From a virus, in IMG/VR virus record IMGVR_UViG_3300047564_001292, positions 1 through 38,492 of that record: a stretch of DNA of 38,492 nt. One strand, 5' to 3'. The translations under genes and the position numbers were made by a program. Under the pieces are notes generated by a model. That model made no database searches and had not been told where the DNA came from. It saw nothing but the letters and a program-made list of their open reading frames with translations. Shown in pieces: positions 1 to 8,308 of this stretch; positions within the stretch are counted from its first letter, which is position 1, and each line of letters begins with the position of its first letter.

Positions 1-1
1 A

Positions 2-1591
2 ACAGGTGGTTATGGATATCAGAAGGGTGATGTTCTTTCTGTAGATCAACTTGGTGATCAAACTTTAGGTAGAAATTTACTTCTCACAGTAGATAATATC
101 ACAGCATATAATCAACTCATTATTGATAATGTTGAAGGAGATTTCTTGACAGGAATTGGATATACATTGAGATATACTAAAAATACTGGAATTAATACAG
201 ACTTGAACTTTAGTTATACTCCCGCAATCTACATTAATGATATTGAAGTTGAAACTGATGGATTGCATATTAAAGTAAATCATCCAAATCATGGAATGCA
301 TTCTGAAATTAACACAGTAACCATTTCAAATGTTCAATCTGATATTCTTCCTGTAAAATTAAGCTCTAATCTTGCAGCAACTTCAGAGGTAACTTCATCA
401 ATTCCTTTAAATTCTTCAGTTGGATTTGGAACATTTGAAAATGTATCTGTAGGGGCAACTACTCCTGGATATATCCTTATTAATAATGAAATAATTAGAT
501 ATACCGGAGTTTCTGGAAATGAACTAACTGGTATTACTAGAAACTTTGATAATACTCCTTCTCAATCATATTTTGCAAACACTAATGTTTATAAGTATGA
601 GTTGAATGGGGTTTCTTTAAGGAGAATTAATAAGTCTCACGAACTACAGGATGCTAGTGTTTTAAATCCTATTGGTCTAGATTACTATCACTTAAAAATT
701 AATACTTCAGATAGAGATCCATCTTTGGGAAGTTTGTATTTTTATGATTCCAAGTCTGCAGGTGGATCAAACGTTAAAGCGTCTAAGAATATCCAATTTG
801 AAATTATTAAACCAAATATTCAAATTATGACCCTGCCACAAACAAGTGTTGCTTCCGATATGAGAACTATCTCTGCAACAAGTGTGAGTGGAGTTGAACC
901 TTCATTCGTTGATCAAGGATATGAGAGAGTTGATTTTAATGTTGACAATTACCCAACTACCAGTCGTTTGATTTGCTCTAAGATTAATGAATTAACTAAA
1001 TTATCTGCTCAACCAGCAAATAAGTCTTTAGAAATTAGAGCTTTCTTAACAACTGAAAATGATAGATTGAGTCCAGTTATAGACCTTGATAGAGTAGGTG
1101 CAATTCTAGTAACAAATAGAATTAATAGTCCAATTGTAGATTATGTAAATGATTCACGCCCATCAACTCTGAATAAAGATCCTATCGCATTCTCTTATGC
1201 AACTAAACCAATTAGTTTAGAGGTTGCTGCAACTTCAATGAGAGTATATGTTGCAGGGTATATCAATAGAAACTCAGATCTAAGAGCATTTTATGCAGTT
1301 CTGAAAGATCCTGCGGAATCTCCCATTTATTATCCATTCCCTGGATATGCTAATAGAATTATCTCTGGAGAAGTTATTGATATTAATAATAGTAATGGAT
1401 CTCCAGATAAATTTGTAGCAAATAATGATATTTTTGGAAATGGCAATTCTCAAAATTATTTCAAGGACTATGAATTTAGTATAGATAATCTTGCAGCATT
1501 TAGATATTTCAGCATTAAACTTGTTGCAACATCAAATATCCAAGTATATCCTCCAAAATTAAGAGATCTTAGAGTCATTGCATTGGCATAA
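2..1591 (+). CDS. Large virion structural protein, 5' truncated by the window
   Basis: The reading frame is open from the window edge to the stop at 1589-1591, so this is the last 529 residues of a longer protein whose start lies upstream. It is rich in beta-branched residues, Asn and Ser, with no signal peptide or membrane segment. A module near nt 460-560 (LINNEIIRYTGVSGN followed by LTGITR) looks like a beta-hairpin repeat also present at the end of gp15. The C-terminus (FSIKLVATSNIQVYPPKLRDLR) resembles that of baseplate-associated structural proteins placed just before gp13 in cyanomyoviruses. Its position after the baseplate genes and before the neck genes suggests a baseplate wedge or peripheral baseplate protein. 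No T4 gene number can be assigned from this fragment. The TAA stop is 3 nt before the next gene. Confidence 0.7.
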   Translation, partial: TGGYGYQKGDVLSVDQLGDQTLGRNLLLTVDNITAYNQLIIDNVEGDFLTGIGYTLRYTKNTGINTDLNFSYTPAIYINDIEVETDGLHIKVNHPNHGMHSEINTVTISNVQSDILPVKLSSNLAATSEVTSSIPLNSSVGFGTFENVSVGATTPGYILINNEIIRYTGVSGNELTGITRNFDNTPSQSYFANTNVYKYELNGVSLRRINKSHELQDASVLNPIGLDYYHLKINTSDRDPSLGSLYFYDSKSAGGSNVKASKNIQFEIIKPNIQIMTLPQTSVASDMRTISATSVSGVEPSFVDQGYERVDFNVDNYPTTSRLICSKINELTKLSAQPANKSLEIRAFLTTENDRLSPVIDLDRVGAILVTNRINSPIVDYVNDSRPSTLNKDPIAFSYATKPISLEVAATSMRVYVAGYINRNSDLRAFYAVLKDPAESPIYYPFPGYANRIISGEVIDINNSNGSPDKFVANNDIFGNGNSQNYFKDYEFSIDNLAAFRYFSIKLVATSNIQVYPPKLRDLRVIALA

Positions 1592-1594
1592 ATT

Positions 1595-1816
1595 ATGAAA
1601 TACAGTAGAGTTCAAGGACACGATCATCTTTTAAGAGATGAATCTACAAAGTCTATTATAAACACAAATGTTTCTGAATATGAAAATTATATCAAAATGA
1701 AACAGATTAAAGAAAGTGAAGTTGAAAGAATTAAAAGAATTGAAACTGATTTAACTTCTCTAAAGGGTGATATTGATGAGATTAAATTTTTACTGAGGAA
1801 ATTATCTAATGATTAA
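1595..1816 (+). CDS. Small conserved coiled-coil protein (73 aa)
   Basis: A 73-residue protein with the N-terminal motif SRVQGHDHLLRDE and then a charged, heptad-like helix from about residue 28 to the end (many Lys, Glu, Ile and Leu). It looks like a small virion or assembly protein of the kind that sits immediately before gp13 in cyanomyoviruses. It starts 3 nt after the structural protein stop and overlaps the next small gene by 8 nt, indicating tight translational coupling. Its function is not known to me. The helix suggests oligomerisation or binding to a partner, which is inference. Confidence 0.75.
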   Translation: MKYSRVQGHDHLLRDESTKSIINTNVSEYENYIKMKQIKESEVERIKRIETDLTSLKGDIDEIKFLLRKLSND

Positions 1817-1976
1817 TCCTAATGAGATTGAATTGGAAAATATGAGCAAACTTTTTGAATATGAAAAAATCTCTAGAGATATAGATAGTATAGATGATAT
1901 TGAACTAGTTAAAAATTTTGCAAAAGCATATGTTAGATTATATTTAAAACAGCAAGAAGTTGTATCTAAACTATAA
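1809..1976 (+). CDS. Very small hypothetical protein (55 aa) upstream of gp13
   Basis: An ATG at 1809 opens a 55-codon frame that ends with TAA at 1974-1976. It overlaps the previous gene by 8 nt and the gp13 start by one base (TAATG). The product is acidic and helical, beginning MINPNEIELENMSKLFEYEK and ending QQEVVSKL. The double overlap fills what would otherwise be a 160-nt gap in a region with no other gaps, which is the main reason to believe it is real. No known domain is recognised. A stop-rich non-coding gap would be unusual here, but the short length keeps confidence moderate. Confidence 0.7.
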   Translation: MINPNEIELENMSKLFEYEKISRDIDSIDDIELVKNFAKAYVRLYLKQQEVVSKL

Positions 1977-2809
1977 TGGCACAACCATCCTCAAGGCAAG
2001 AACTAATAGACTATTGTTTAAGAAAATTGGGAGCACCAGTTTTAGAAATAAATGTTGCTCAAGAGCAAGTTGAAGATCTTGTTGATGATGCCATTCAGTT
2101 CTTTCAAGAAAGGCACTTTGATGGCGTAATTCAAAATTACCTTAAATATCAAATAACTCAAGAAGATATTGATAGAGGTAGGGGAAATGTTGGAATTACT
2201 ACAACAACAGTAAGTAATACTATTAATGCCGTAACAACTCAGTATGATTACAAAGAGAATAGTAATTACTTACCTGTTCCATCAAATGTAATTGGAGTAA
2301 ATAAAATTTACCAATTTGAAGGTACTAACTCGATTTCGAATAGTATGTTCAGTATTAAATATCAATTATTCTTAAATGATGTTTATTACTGGGGTTCATT
2401 AGAACTATTGACTTATTCTATGGTTAAGAGATATCTTGAGGATATTGACTGGTTATTAAATACGCAAAAACAAATAAGATTTAACAAGAGACAAGATCGT
2501 TTGTATATGGACATCGATTGGTCCAGTTTAATTCCCGGACAATGGTTGATTATTGATTGTTATCAAGTTATGAATCCAACCGATTTTACTCAGGTTTGGA
2601 ACGATTCTTTCTTGAAACCATATTTGACTGCTCTTATTAAGAGGCAATGGGGGTATAATATTTCAAATAAATTTAGAGGATTGAAACTTCCAGGTGGTGT
2701 TGAGTTGGATGGAAGAACTCTTGTTGAAGATGCTCAGAGAGAAATTGATACTCTGATGGACAAGATGTCATCTACTTATGAACTCCCACCTCTAGATATG
2801 ATCGGATAA
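1976..2809 (+). CDS. 13: gp13, neck protein (head completion)
   Basis: This 277-residue protein matches the cyanophage version of T4 gp13 in start (SSRQELIDYCLRKLGAPV), in the following helix (VEDLVDDAIQFFQERHFDG) and in a later segment (IKRQWGYNISNKFRGLKLPGG). T4 gp13 is 309 aa, so the length is ordinary. gp13 joins gp14 in the neck that seals the packaged head and provides the surface where the tail attaches. The ATG overlaps the previous stop as TAATG, and gp14 follows after 4 nt, the expected neck operon order. No insertion or truncation is evident. Confidence 0.9.
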   Translation: MAQPSSRQELIDYCLRKLGAPVLEINVAQEQVEDLVDDAIQFFQERHFDGVIQNYLKYQITQEDIDRGRGNVGITTTTVSNTINAVTTQYDYKENSNYLPVPSNVIGVNKIYQFEGTNSISNSMFSIKYQLFLNDVYYWGSLELLTYSMVKRYLEDIDWLLNTQKQIRFNKRQDRLYMDIDWSSLIPGQWLIIDCYQVMNPTDFTQVWNDSFLKPYLTALIKRQWGYNISNKFRGLKLPGGVELDGRTLVEDAQREIDTLMDKMSSTYELPPLDMIG

Positions 2810-2813
2810 AAAT

Positions 2814-4220
2814 ATGTTAAATCCATTCTTTTTAAACGGTTCTAAGGCAGAACAGGGATTGATGCAAGACCTGATTAATGAATCTATTAGAATGTATGGT
2901 ATTGACGTATATTATTTACCTAGACAATATGTAACAGAAAGAACAGTCATAAAAGAGGTTATAGAATCTGAATTTAATTTTGCATATCCAATTGAGGCAT
3001 ATGTCGATTCATATGACGGATATGGTGGTCAAGGAACTATTCTATCCAAATTTGGTATTCAAGAACTAGATGATTTAAAAATAATAATTTCCCAAGAGAG
3101 GTTTAGTAATTATATTACACCTTTGATGGAAAAATTACCTGATGTTAAACTTGCAACTCGTCCTAAAGAGGGTGATTTAATTTATTTTCCTTTAGGTGAT
3201 CGTTTGTTTGAAATAAAATACGTTGAGCACGAAAAACCCTTCTACCAACTTCAAAAAAACTATGTTTATGAATTAACTTGCGAACTCTTTAGATATGAAG
3301 ATGAAGTTATTGATACTGATATGGGATTCATCAATGATAATATTGAAAACGAAGGATATATACAAACTATTCAAATGATTGGTATTGGATCTACAGCATC
3401 TGCTATAGCATCTGTTGTTAATGGTGGTGTAAGATATATTACTATAACCAATAGAGGTTCTGGATATACTGATCCACCCAAGGTTGTATTTTCTTCAGCT
3501 CCTCCCGGAGGAGTGACTGCTACCGGAGTTGCAGTTATGATTAGTGGAATAGTTGATTTATGCGAATCTGATCCAAATCTGTTACGAGTTCAAGCAATTC
3601 AACTCACAAATGCCGGATCAGGTTACACAGTTGCTCCAAAAATATCTTTTGTTGGTGGTGGCGGATCCGGTGCTAAAGCAGAAGCAGTTATTGGAGATGG
3701 AATTGTGGGTGTTATTACAGTCACAAATCCTGGATCTGGATATAGTTCTCCACCTTCAATTTCATTTACTGGCATTTCAAGTGTTGGAGCAGCAGCTACA
3801 GCAATTCTTTCAGCATCAGGTTCTGTAAGTTCCATTAGAATTACAAATTCTGGATTAGGATATACTTCCACTTCAGTTCAAATAGGTTCACCAAATACTA
3901 TGGTAGGTTTTGGAACCTACATTTATAATGAAAAATTAACCGGAAGTGTTAGTAATGTTAAGGCTAGAGTTAAGTCTTGGAATTCTCAATCTAAAATACT
4001 TGAAGTATCAAATATTACTGGAAACTTTAAACCTGGGGAAAATATAGTCGGATCTCAATCTGGAGCAGTTTATGCTATTGGAAGTATAAATACTAACAAT
4101 CTAGCAGATCCTTTAGATAAATTGAATGTGAGGGGTAAATTTGCCCAAAACGATATTATTGAAGAAGAAGCGGATGAAATTTTAGATTTTAGTGAAAAAA
4201 ATCCTTTTGGAACTCCATAA
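2814..4220 (+). CDS. 14: gp14, neck protein with an inserted GSGY-repeat region
   Basis: The N-terminal about 180 residues (LNPFFLNGSKAEQGLMQDLI, then YYLPRQYV, and later FYQLQKNYVYELTCELFRYE) and the C-terminal tail (EEEADEILDFSEKNPFG) are characteristic of T4-type gp14, which closes the head with gp13. At 468 residues it is far longer than T4 gp14 (256 aa). The extra length is a central beta-rich insertion, about residues 190-360, containing four units of the pattern ITNxGSGYxxPP: near nt 3440, 3605, 3720 and 3840. A further module follows (VSNVKARVKSWNSQSKILEV). The insertion probably forms surface decoration on the neck. The start at 2814 is 4 nt after gp13, and gp15 follows after a 14-nt gap containing AAGAGG. 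Confidence 0.9.
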   Translation: MLNPFFLNGSKAEQGLMQDLINESIRMYGIDVYYLPRQYVTERTVIKEVIESEFNFAYPIEAYVDSYDGYGGQGTILSKFGIQELDDLKIIISQERFSNYITPLMEKLPDVKLATRPKEGDLIYFPLGDRLFEIKYVEHEKPFYQLQKNYVYELTCELFRYEDEVIDTDMGFINDNIENEGYIQTIQMIGIGSTASAIASVVNGGVRYITITNRGSGYTDPPKVVFSSAPPGGVTATGVAVMISGIVDLCESDPNLLRVQAIQLTNAGSGYTVAPKISFVGGGGSGAKAEAVIGDGIVGVITVTNPGSGYSSPPSISFTGISSVGAAATAILSASGSVSSIRITNSGLGYTSTSVQIGSPNTMVGFGTYIYNEKLTGSVSNVKARVKSWNSQSKILEVSNITGNFKPGENIVGSQSGAVYAIGSINTNNLADPLDKLNVRGKFAQNDIIEEEADEILDFSEKNPFGTP

Positions 4221-4234
4221 ATTAAGAGGTTACG

Positions 4235-5236
4235 ATGTTTGAATATTACTATCACGAAATATTTCGAAGAACTATAGTTTCATTCGGAACATTATTTAAT
4301 AACATATCAATTAAGCATTTTAATGATGCGGGAAATGTAACCTCAGTAATTAAAGTTCCTCTAGCATATGGTCCCACACAGAAATTTCTAGCAAGGTTAG
4401 AACAACAACCTAATCTGAATGCACCTGTTCAAATGTCTCTTCCAAGAATGTCATTTGAATTTGTTGGACTTTCTTATGATGCCGGTAGAAAATTAACAAC
4501 TACTCAAACATTTTTAACTTCCTCCACTGAAGATAAAACAGATATTAAAAAAGCATATATGCCAGTTCCATATAATATGGATTTTGAACTGAGTATAATG
4601 TGCAAAATAAATGATGATATGCTGCAGATAATTGAGCAGATTTTACCATATTTTCAACCATCATATAATCTAACAGTTGATCTAGTTAAAACAATTGGAG
4701 AAAAAAGAGATATTCCAATTGTTTTAGAAAATATTAGTATGGATGATACCTACGAAGGTGATTTTAATACTAGAAGAGCATTAATTTATACTCTTAGATT
4801 TACTGCAAAAACTTACCTGTTTGGTCCTATTGTTTCTGGCGTATCCAAAGATATCATCAAAAAGGTTACTGTTGGTCTTGTTGCTGGAGATTCTCGCTCA
4901 ACCGCAAGAGATCTTACATATTCAGTTGAACCAGTTGCTACAACTAGTTATAGTGATAGTTCAATTACTACATTATCTCAAAATATTGGACCAACAGATT
5001 CTTCAATAACTGTAGACAATTCATCTTCAATTCCAGCACAATCTCACATTGTTCTAAATGATGAAACAATGCAGGTAACTAAAAAGGTTGGAAATGTTTT
5101 GACCGTGGTTAGAGGTTCTTACGGAACCCCAATATTAGATCACGTTTCTGGAACCCCAATTAAATTAATTACAGAAACTGATAATTCACTCATCGAATTT
5201 GGAGATGATTTTGGATTTAGTGGATCTTCATTTTGA
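4235..5236 (+). CDS. 15: gp15, tail sheath stabiliser / tail completion protein
   Basis: The N-terminus (MFEYYYHEIFRRTIVSFGTL) followed by FNDAGNVTSVIKVPLAYGP and PRMSFEFVGLSYDAGRK is the recognisable cyanophage form of T4 gp15, the terminator hexamer that caps the tail and contacts the neck. T4 gp15 is 272 aa; here 333 residues are predicted. The excess is C-terminal (about residues 245-333): a beta module with SIPAQSHIVLNDETMQVT and NVLTVVRGSYGT, resembling one in the first structural gene of the window. An AAGAGG ribosome site lies 8 nt before the ATG. The order 13-14-15-16 supports the call. Confidence 0.9.
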   Translation: MFEYYYHEIFRRTIVSFGTLFNNISIKHFNDAGNVTSVIKVPLAYGPTQKFLARLEQQPNLNAPVQMSLPRMSFEFVGLSYDAGRKLTTTQTFLTSSTEDKTDIKKAYMPVPYNMDFELSIMCKINDDMLQIIEQILPYFQPSYNLTVDLVKTIGEKRDIPIVLENISMDDTYEGDFNTRRALIYTLRFTAKTYLFGPIVSGVSKDIIKKVTVGLVAGDSRSTARDLTYSVEPVATTSYSDSSITTLSQNIGPTDSSITVDNSSSIPAQSHIVLNDETMQVTKKVGNVLTVVRGSYGTPILDHVSGTPIKLITETDNSLIEFGDDFGFSGSSF

Positions 5237-5242
5237 TTTTTT

Positions 5243-5689
5243 ATGGATAAAGACTATAATAAGTTAGATGATATTTTTAATGTATCTGGAGAAATAATTC
5301 ATAAAACCTCAGAAGAAGACTCTTCGATCATCCCTAAGGTGGTTGAAGGTAACTCCGATCAAAGAAATATTGACTTAAAAAATGATTATGAATATACAAG
5401 AGGAACGATATATTCTCTGGTAGAAAAGGGTCAGGAATTGATCAATGGAATACTTGAAGTTGCACAAGAAACAGAATCTGCAAGAGCATATGAAGTTGCG
5501 GGGCAGTTGATTAAAAGTGTATCTGATGCTACAGATAAATTAATCAATCTCCACAAGAACTTGAAAGATATTGAAGAGGTTAAGCAGGCTGGTCCTACAA
5601 ATGTTACTAATGCTCTTTTCGTAGGTTCGACAGCAGAATTGTCAAAACTTTTAAAATCTCAAAGGAAAGAAAATTCAGAAGATAAATAG
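5243..5689 (+). CDS. 16: gp16, terminase small subunit
   Basis: A 148-residue, mostly helical, charged protein (T4 gp16 is 164 aa). An acidic N-terminal segment is followed by NDYEYTRGTIYSLVEKGQEL, a helix pair ending in DKLINLHKNL, and a C-terminal NVTNALFVGSTAELSKLLK. These features match the cyanophage small terminase, which forms a ring, recognises viral DNA and stimulates the ATPase of gp17. Its position after gp15 agrees. The ATG follows gp15 by 6 nt in a T-rich stretch with no clear Shine-Dalgarno, so translation may be coupled to gp15. Unlike T4, gp17 does not follow; it lies about 32 kb downstream. Confidence 0.88.
   Translation: MDKDYNKLDDIFNVSGEIIHKTSEEDSSIIPKVVEGNSDQRNIDLKNDYEYTRGTIYSLVEKGQELINGILEVAQETESARAYEVAGQLIKSVSDATDKLINLHKNLKDIEEVKQAGPTNVTNALFVGSTAELSKLLKSQRKENSEDK
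5681..5688 (+). promoter_or_regulatory. Late promoter-like octamer GATAAATA
   Basis: GATAAATA overlaps the gp16 stop codon and lies 20 nt before the next start at 5709. It fits the T4/cyanomyovirus late promoter NATAAATA, and would launch the accessory block separately from the neck operon. AT-rich sequence makes chance matches possible. Confidence 0.5.
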
Positions 5690-5708
5690 TTAAAAATATT
5701 TTATTCCA

Positions 5709-6050
5709 ATGGCAGTTGCTGAAATTAACAGTTTAACTATCGAAAGAGGGACTGATTTTGAAGCGACTTTTAAAATTTTAGAAGCAGATTCATCTCCAGT
5801 AACTCTTTCTTATTATACTGGGATTTCTAAAATAAGAAAATATCCCTCCTCACCCACATATCATTCCTTTACGGTCGGTATTACAACTGCAACTGGTGAG
5901 GTAAATATTTCTATGGGGCAAACTACTACCCGTCTATTAACTCCTGGTAGAAATTACTTTGATATTATCATTATTAGTCCAGATATTTCTGATAATATGA
6001 CGACAAAAGTAGTTGAAGGGACAATTATTGTTTCGGAGAGTAGTTACTAA
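5709..6050 (+). CDS. Small beta-rich virion protein (113 aa)
   Basis: A 113-residue protein beginning MAVAEINSLTIERGTDFEA, with alternating hydrophobic strands and a C-terminal segment TPGRNYFDIIIISPDIS then VVEGTIIVSES. The layout (an early RGTDF motif, then a compact beta sandwich ending in a conserved G-x-I strand) recalls small N-terminal domains of phage baseplate or fibre-attachment proteins. No family is firmly recognised. It lies first in the accessory block after gp16 and its TAA overlaps the next ATG (TAATG), so the two products are probably made together and may act together. A structural role is inferred from position. Confidence 0.65.
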   Translation: MAVAEINSLTIERGTDFEATFKILEADSSPVTLSYYTGISKIRKYPSSPTYHSFTVGITTATGEVNISMGQTTTRLLTPGRNYFDIIIISPDISDNMTTKVVEGTIIVSESSY

Positions 6051-6361
6051 TGGCAGAATTTAATATAAAACTTAGTTCAAAGCCAAAATTCAAAGTCGTT
6101 GCTACTACTGGGGGTGTTCAAGTGCCAGCAAGATTTCAGGATCTAATAGATTTTGACCCTACTGATAAAAATGACAAATACGTTATAATGTATAATGGAG
6201 CAACTGGAAAATATCATTTAGTTAATCCAGATGAAGTTCTAAATGCTGCTGCATCTACAGAAACATTGCAACCGGGATTGGTTGGATTTGCAACTGCGTT
6301 CTTAGACAGGGTAGATATTGATTTAGATAATAGAATTGATGTTGATGCCGGAAGTTTCTAA
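6050..6361 (+). CDS. Small virion-associated protein with VDAGSF C-terminus (103 aa)
   Basis: A 103-residue protein starting MAEFNIKLSSKPKFKVVATT. Its middle (DKYVIMYNGATGKYHLVNPDE) and end (VDIDLDNRIDVDAGSF) look like the beta-rich peptide-like proteins that accompany fibre genes in cyanophages. Its last residues, VDAGSF, closely resemble the end of the following 519-aa fibre-like protein (VDGGSFT), suggesting a shared C-terminal docking or trimerisation tail. It overlaps the preceding gene by one base. A 107-nt gap with a late promoter octamer follows. I do not recognise a specific function. Confidence 0.65.
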   Translation: MAEFNIKLSSKPKFKVVATTGGVQVPARFQDLIDFDPTDKNDKYVIMYNGATGKYHLVNPDEVLNAAASTETLQPGLVGFATAFLDRVDIDLDNRIDVDAGSF

Positions 6362-6366
6362 ATTTT

Positions 6367-6374
6367 TATAAATA
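6367..6374 (+). promoter_or_regulatory. Late promoter, exact TATAAATA
   Basis: An exact copy of the T4 late promoter octamer lies in the 107-nt gap, 94 nt before the fibre gene start at 6469. It is followed by a long AT-rich leader containing a small hairpin (ACTTGA, loop TTA, TCAAGT at 6430-6444) upstream of the GAGG ribosome site at 6460-6463. Confidence 0.65.
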
Positions 6375-6468
6375 AATACATATGGTGTTAAATTTATATA
6401 ATATTAATAATATTTTTGGTGTGGGTTTGACTTGATTATCAAGTTTGTATCTTTACATAGAGGAAAAA

Positions 6469-8028
6469 ATGCCAGCACCCGCACCTACAATTCAACTTAA
6501 AAGAGGTCTTTTCGTAGATCTACCTGGTCTTAAGGCAGGTGAACCAGGATTTACTACGGATACCAATGATCTGTATATTGGTATCAATAGCACAACTCAG
6601 GATAATAAGTTCTTTGGCAGTTCTAGATACTGGGAAAGAGAGAACAATTCAAACAATACTTCTGCTGTTTTAAAACTATATAACCCAGCTGGTAGCGGAA
6701 GTATTAATTTAAATGCACCAGTGGGCCATTCTGGTGTCACAACTTATACTCTCCCTTCAGTTGCTCCTGTAGGAACAGGACACTTTTTAACTGCTGATGC
6801 CAACGGCGTTCTTTCTTGGGAAAGTGTTAGCGCATCGGCAACATTTAGTAATGCCAATTTAACTGGAATTACTACAATTGCATATATTGATGGAACAGAT
6901 GCTACTTTCACTGGAATTGTAACTTCATCTTCTTTCTATGTTGATACCACCAAGGTTCTTTCAACAGAAGGTGGTCTAGTTACTCTTTCTGGAATTGCAA
7001 CAATTGATTCTACAACTAAGTCAACTTTAGAGTCTATTCTAAGTCTTGACCCCAATGATTTCGATACTCTTAATGTAACTGGTATTGGAACATTTGGTGG
7101 TCTTCTTGATGCTAATGCTGGTTTAGATGTTACTGGTCACACTGAACTCGGTGACCTAAATGTAACTGGAGTTGCAACATTCACTAGCGCAATTAATGCA
7201 GATCTCTCAGGAAATGCTGGAACTGCAACTTCCCTTGCTAATGCTAGAGATTTTGACATTAGCGGATCTTTTGTAACTGCAACTGCGGTTTCTTTTGACG
7301 GAACAGGTAATGTTTCATTAGCGGCAACAATCGCTCCAAACTCAATTACACTTGGAACTTACACTTCAGGTGATTATGTTGCATCATTCACCGCAGGTGA
7401 TGGTTTAACAGGAGATGCTTCAGGAGCAGGTTCAACTCCAACACTTTCAGTTAATGTTGGTGCTGGTATCACTATTGCATCTGACAATGTTGCTTTCAAA
7501 AATGCTAGTTCTTTATCAGATAATACACTCCAAAAGTGGGATGACACTAATGAGCAATTAGTCAATTCCATCATTAGTGATAATGGAACTACTGCTACTG
7601 TTACTGGTGGATTAACTGTTACTGGTGATTTAACAATCAACGGAACAACAACTCAAGTTAATACTACTGAGTTGACTGTTTATGACAGAACTATTACCCT
7701 CGGTATTCAGACTGGATCAACTCCAGTTGATACAAGCTGGGATCTTGGAGTTCTGATGAATTATGGTGATGCAGGAGTTGCTAAGACTGCTGGTTTTGTT
7801 TGGGATTTTGGAACTAAGAGATTCCAATTTGCTTCTAATGCAGACAATCCTGCGGTCGGTGTTAATACAACAACTCCAGATATTACAGTTTCTGATTTTG
7901 CTTCTATTGAAGTTGGGGGTCTTTGGATTAACAATGGCTGTTCAAGTGGCACTAAAGAGATTATTGGATGCACCAACTCAGAATTGCATCTAATGAATAT
8001 AATTGTTGATGGTGGAAGTTTCACCTGA
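6469..8028 (+). CDS. Tail fibre-like virion protein with tropism-determinant-type N-terminus
   Basis: The start is placed at the ATG at 6469, preceded by AGAGGAAAAA, rather than an in-frame TTG 24 nt upstream; the product is 519 aa. The N-terminus (IQLKRGLFVDLPGLKAGEPG, then FTTDTNDLYIGI) matches the pattern of the major-tropism-determinant N-terminal domain seen at the front of many phage fibres. The rest is repetitive beta structure (units such as GIGTFGGLLDANAGLDVTG and NVTGVATFTSAINADLSGNA), then a NGTTTQVNTTELTVYDRTIT module that recurs in both collagen-like fibres of this window. It ends in VDGGSFT. A strong terminator follows. The role is probably receptor-facing or peripheral baseplate fibre; the precise virion location is unknown. 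Confidence 0.75.
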   Translation: MPAPAPTIQLKRGLFVDLPGLKAGEPGFTTDTNDLYIGINSTTQDNKFFGSSRYWERENNSNNTSAVLKLYNPAGSGSINLNAPVGHSGVTTYTLPSVAPVGTGHFLTADANGVLSWESVSASATFSNANLTGITTIAYIDGTDATFTGIVTSSSFYVDTTKVLSTEGGLVTLSGIATIDSTTKSTLESILSLDPNDFDTLNVTGIGTFGGLLDANAGLDVTGHTELGDLNVTGVATFTSAINADLSGNAGTATSLANARDFDISGSFVTATAVSFDGTGNVSLAATIAPNSITLGTYTSGDYVASFTAGDGLTGDASGAGSTPTLSVNVGAGITIASDNVAFKNASSLSDNTLQKWDDTNEQLVNSIISDNGTTATVTGGLTVTGDLTINGTTTQVNTTELTVYDRTITLGIQTGSTPVDTSWDLGVLMNYGDAGVAKTAGFVWDFGTKRFQFASNADNPAVGVNTTTPDITVSDFASIEVGGLWINNGCSSGTKEIIGCTNSELHLMNIIVDGGSFT

Positions 8029-8050
8029 TAATTAAATAATACATTTCTAA

Positions 8051-8080
8051 ATAGGGGGGTATATACCCCCCTATTTTTTT
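8051..8080 (+). terminator. Rho-independent terminator, perfect 24-nt palindrome plus T-tract
   Basis: The half-site ATAGGGGGGTAT (8051-8062) is followed directly by its exact reverse complement (8063-8074), giving a stem with six G-C pairs, and then a T-run through 8080. This is the strongest terminator in the window and should end transcription of the fibre gene. The next ORF starts at the very next base (8081). Confidence 0.9.
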
Positions 8081-8272
8081 ATGAATGAAGAAGATTATAA
8101 AGCAGTAATTGCTTCATACCAACAAAAAGCATTTGAATTGTTCAATCAAAATATTGTTTTAGAAACTCAGATTAGTAGTTTGAGAAAAACTGTTGAAACT
8201 TTGACGATTGAAAATGAAAAATTAAAAAAAGTTAAAAAACCCACTAAGCAAGATGCCGGAGACTTTGTTTGA
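8081..8272 (+). CDS. Small coiled-coil protein (63 aa) between two palindromes
   Basis: A 63-residue, strongly helical protein: MNEEDYKAVIASYQQKAFEL, then a leucine-zipper-like stretch (ETQISSLRKTVETLTIENEK) and a lysine-rich end. Its ATG abuts the T-tract of the upstream terminator, so there is no room for a normal ribosome-binding site and the hairpin lies directly before the start codon. A second perfect 24-nt palindrome lies 36 nt after its stop. Similar short coiled-coil proteins accompany fibre genes in T4-like phages (assembly chaperones or trimerisation partners), but this assignment is inference. Codon use and frame are consistent with real coding. Confidence 0.6.
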   Translation: MNEEDYKAVIASYQQKAFELFNQNIVLETQISSLRKTVETLTIENEKLKKVKKPTKQDAGDFV

Positions 8273-8296
8273 TTATTACTTTGCATTTAAATAATA

Positions 8297-8304
8297 CATA
8301 AATA
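8297..8304 (+). promoter_or_regulatory. Late promoter-like octamer CATAAATA
   Basis: CATAAATA lies 57 nt before the beta-helix gene at 8362 and just ahead of the 8309-8332 palindrome, so the palindrome would form at the 5' end of the transcript. Confidence 0.5.
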
Positions 8305-8308
8305 ATAA

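Noticed and set aside
77-301. Minus-strand 74-aa ORF at the left edge
   Set aside because: It lies opposite the open structural gene, which continues from the window edge and fits the gene order.
6427-6459. TTGACT as a -35 box for a sigma70 promoter before the 519-aa fibre gene
   Set aside because: No -10 hexamer lies at acceptable spacing; the exact late octamer at 6367 is a better explanation.
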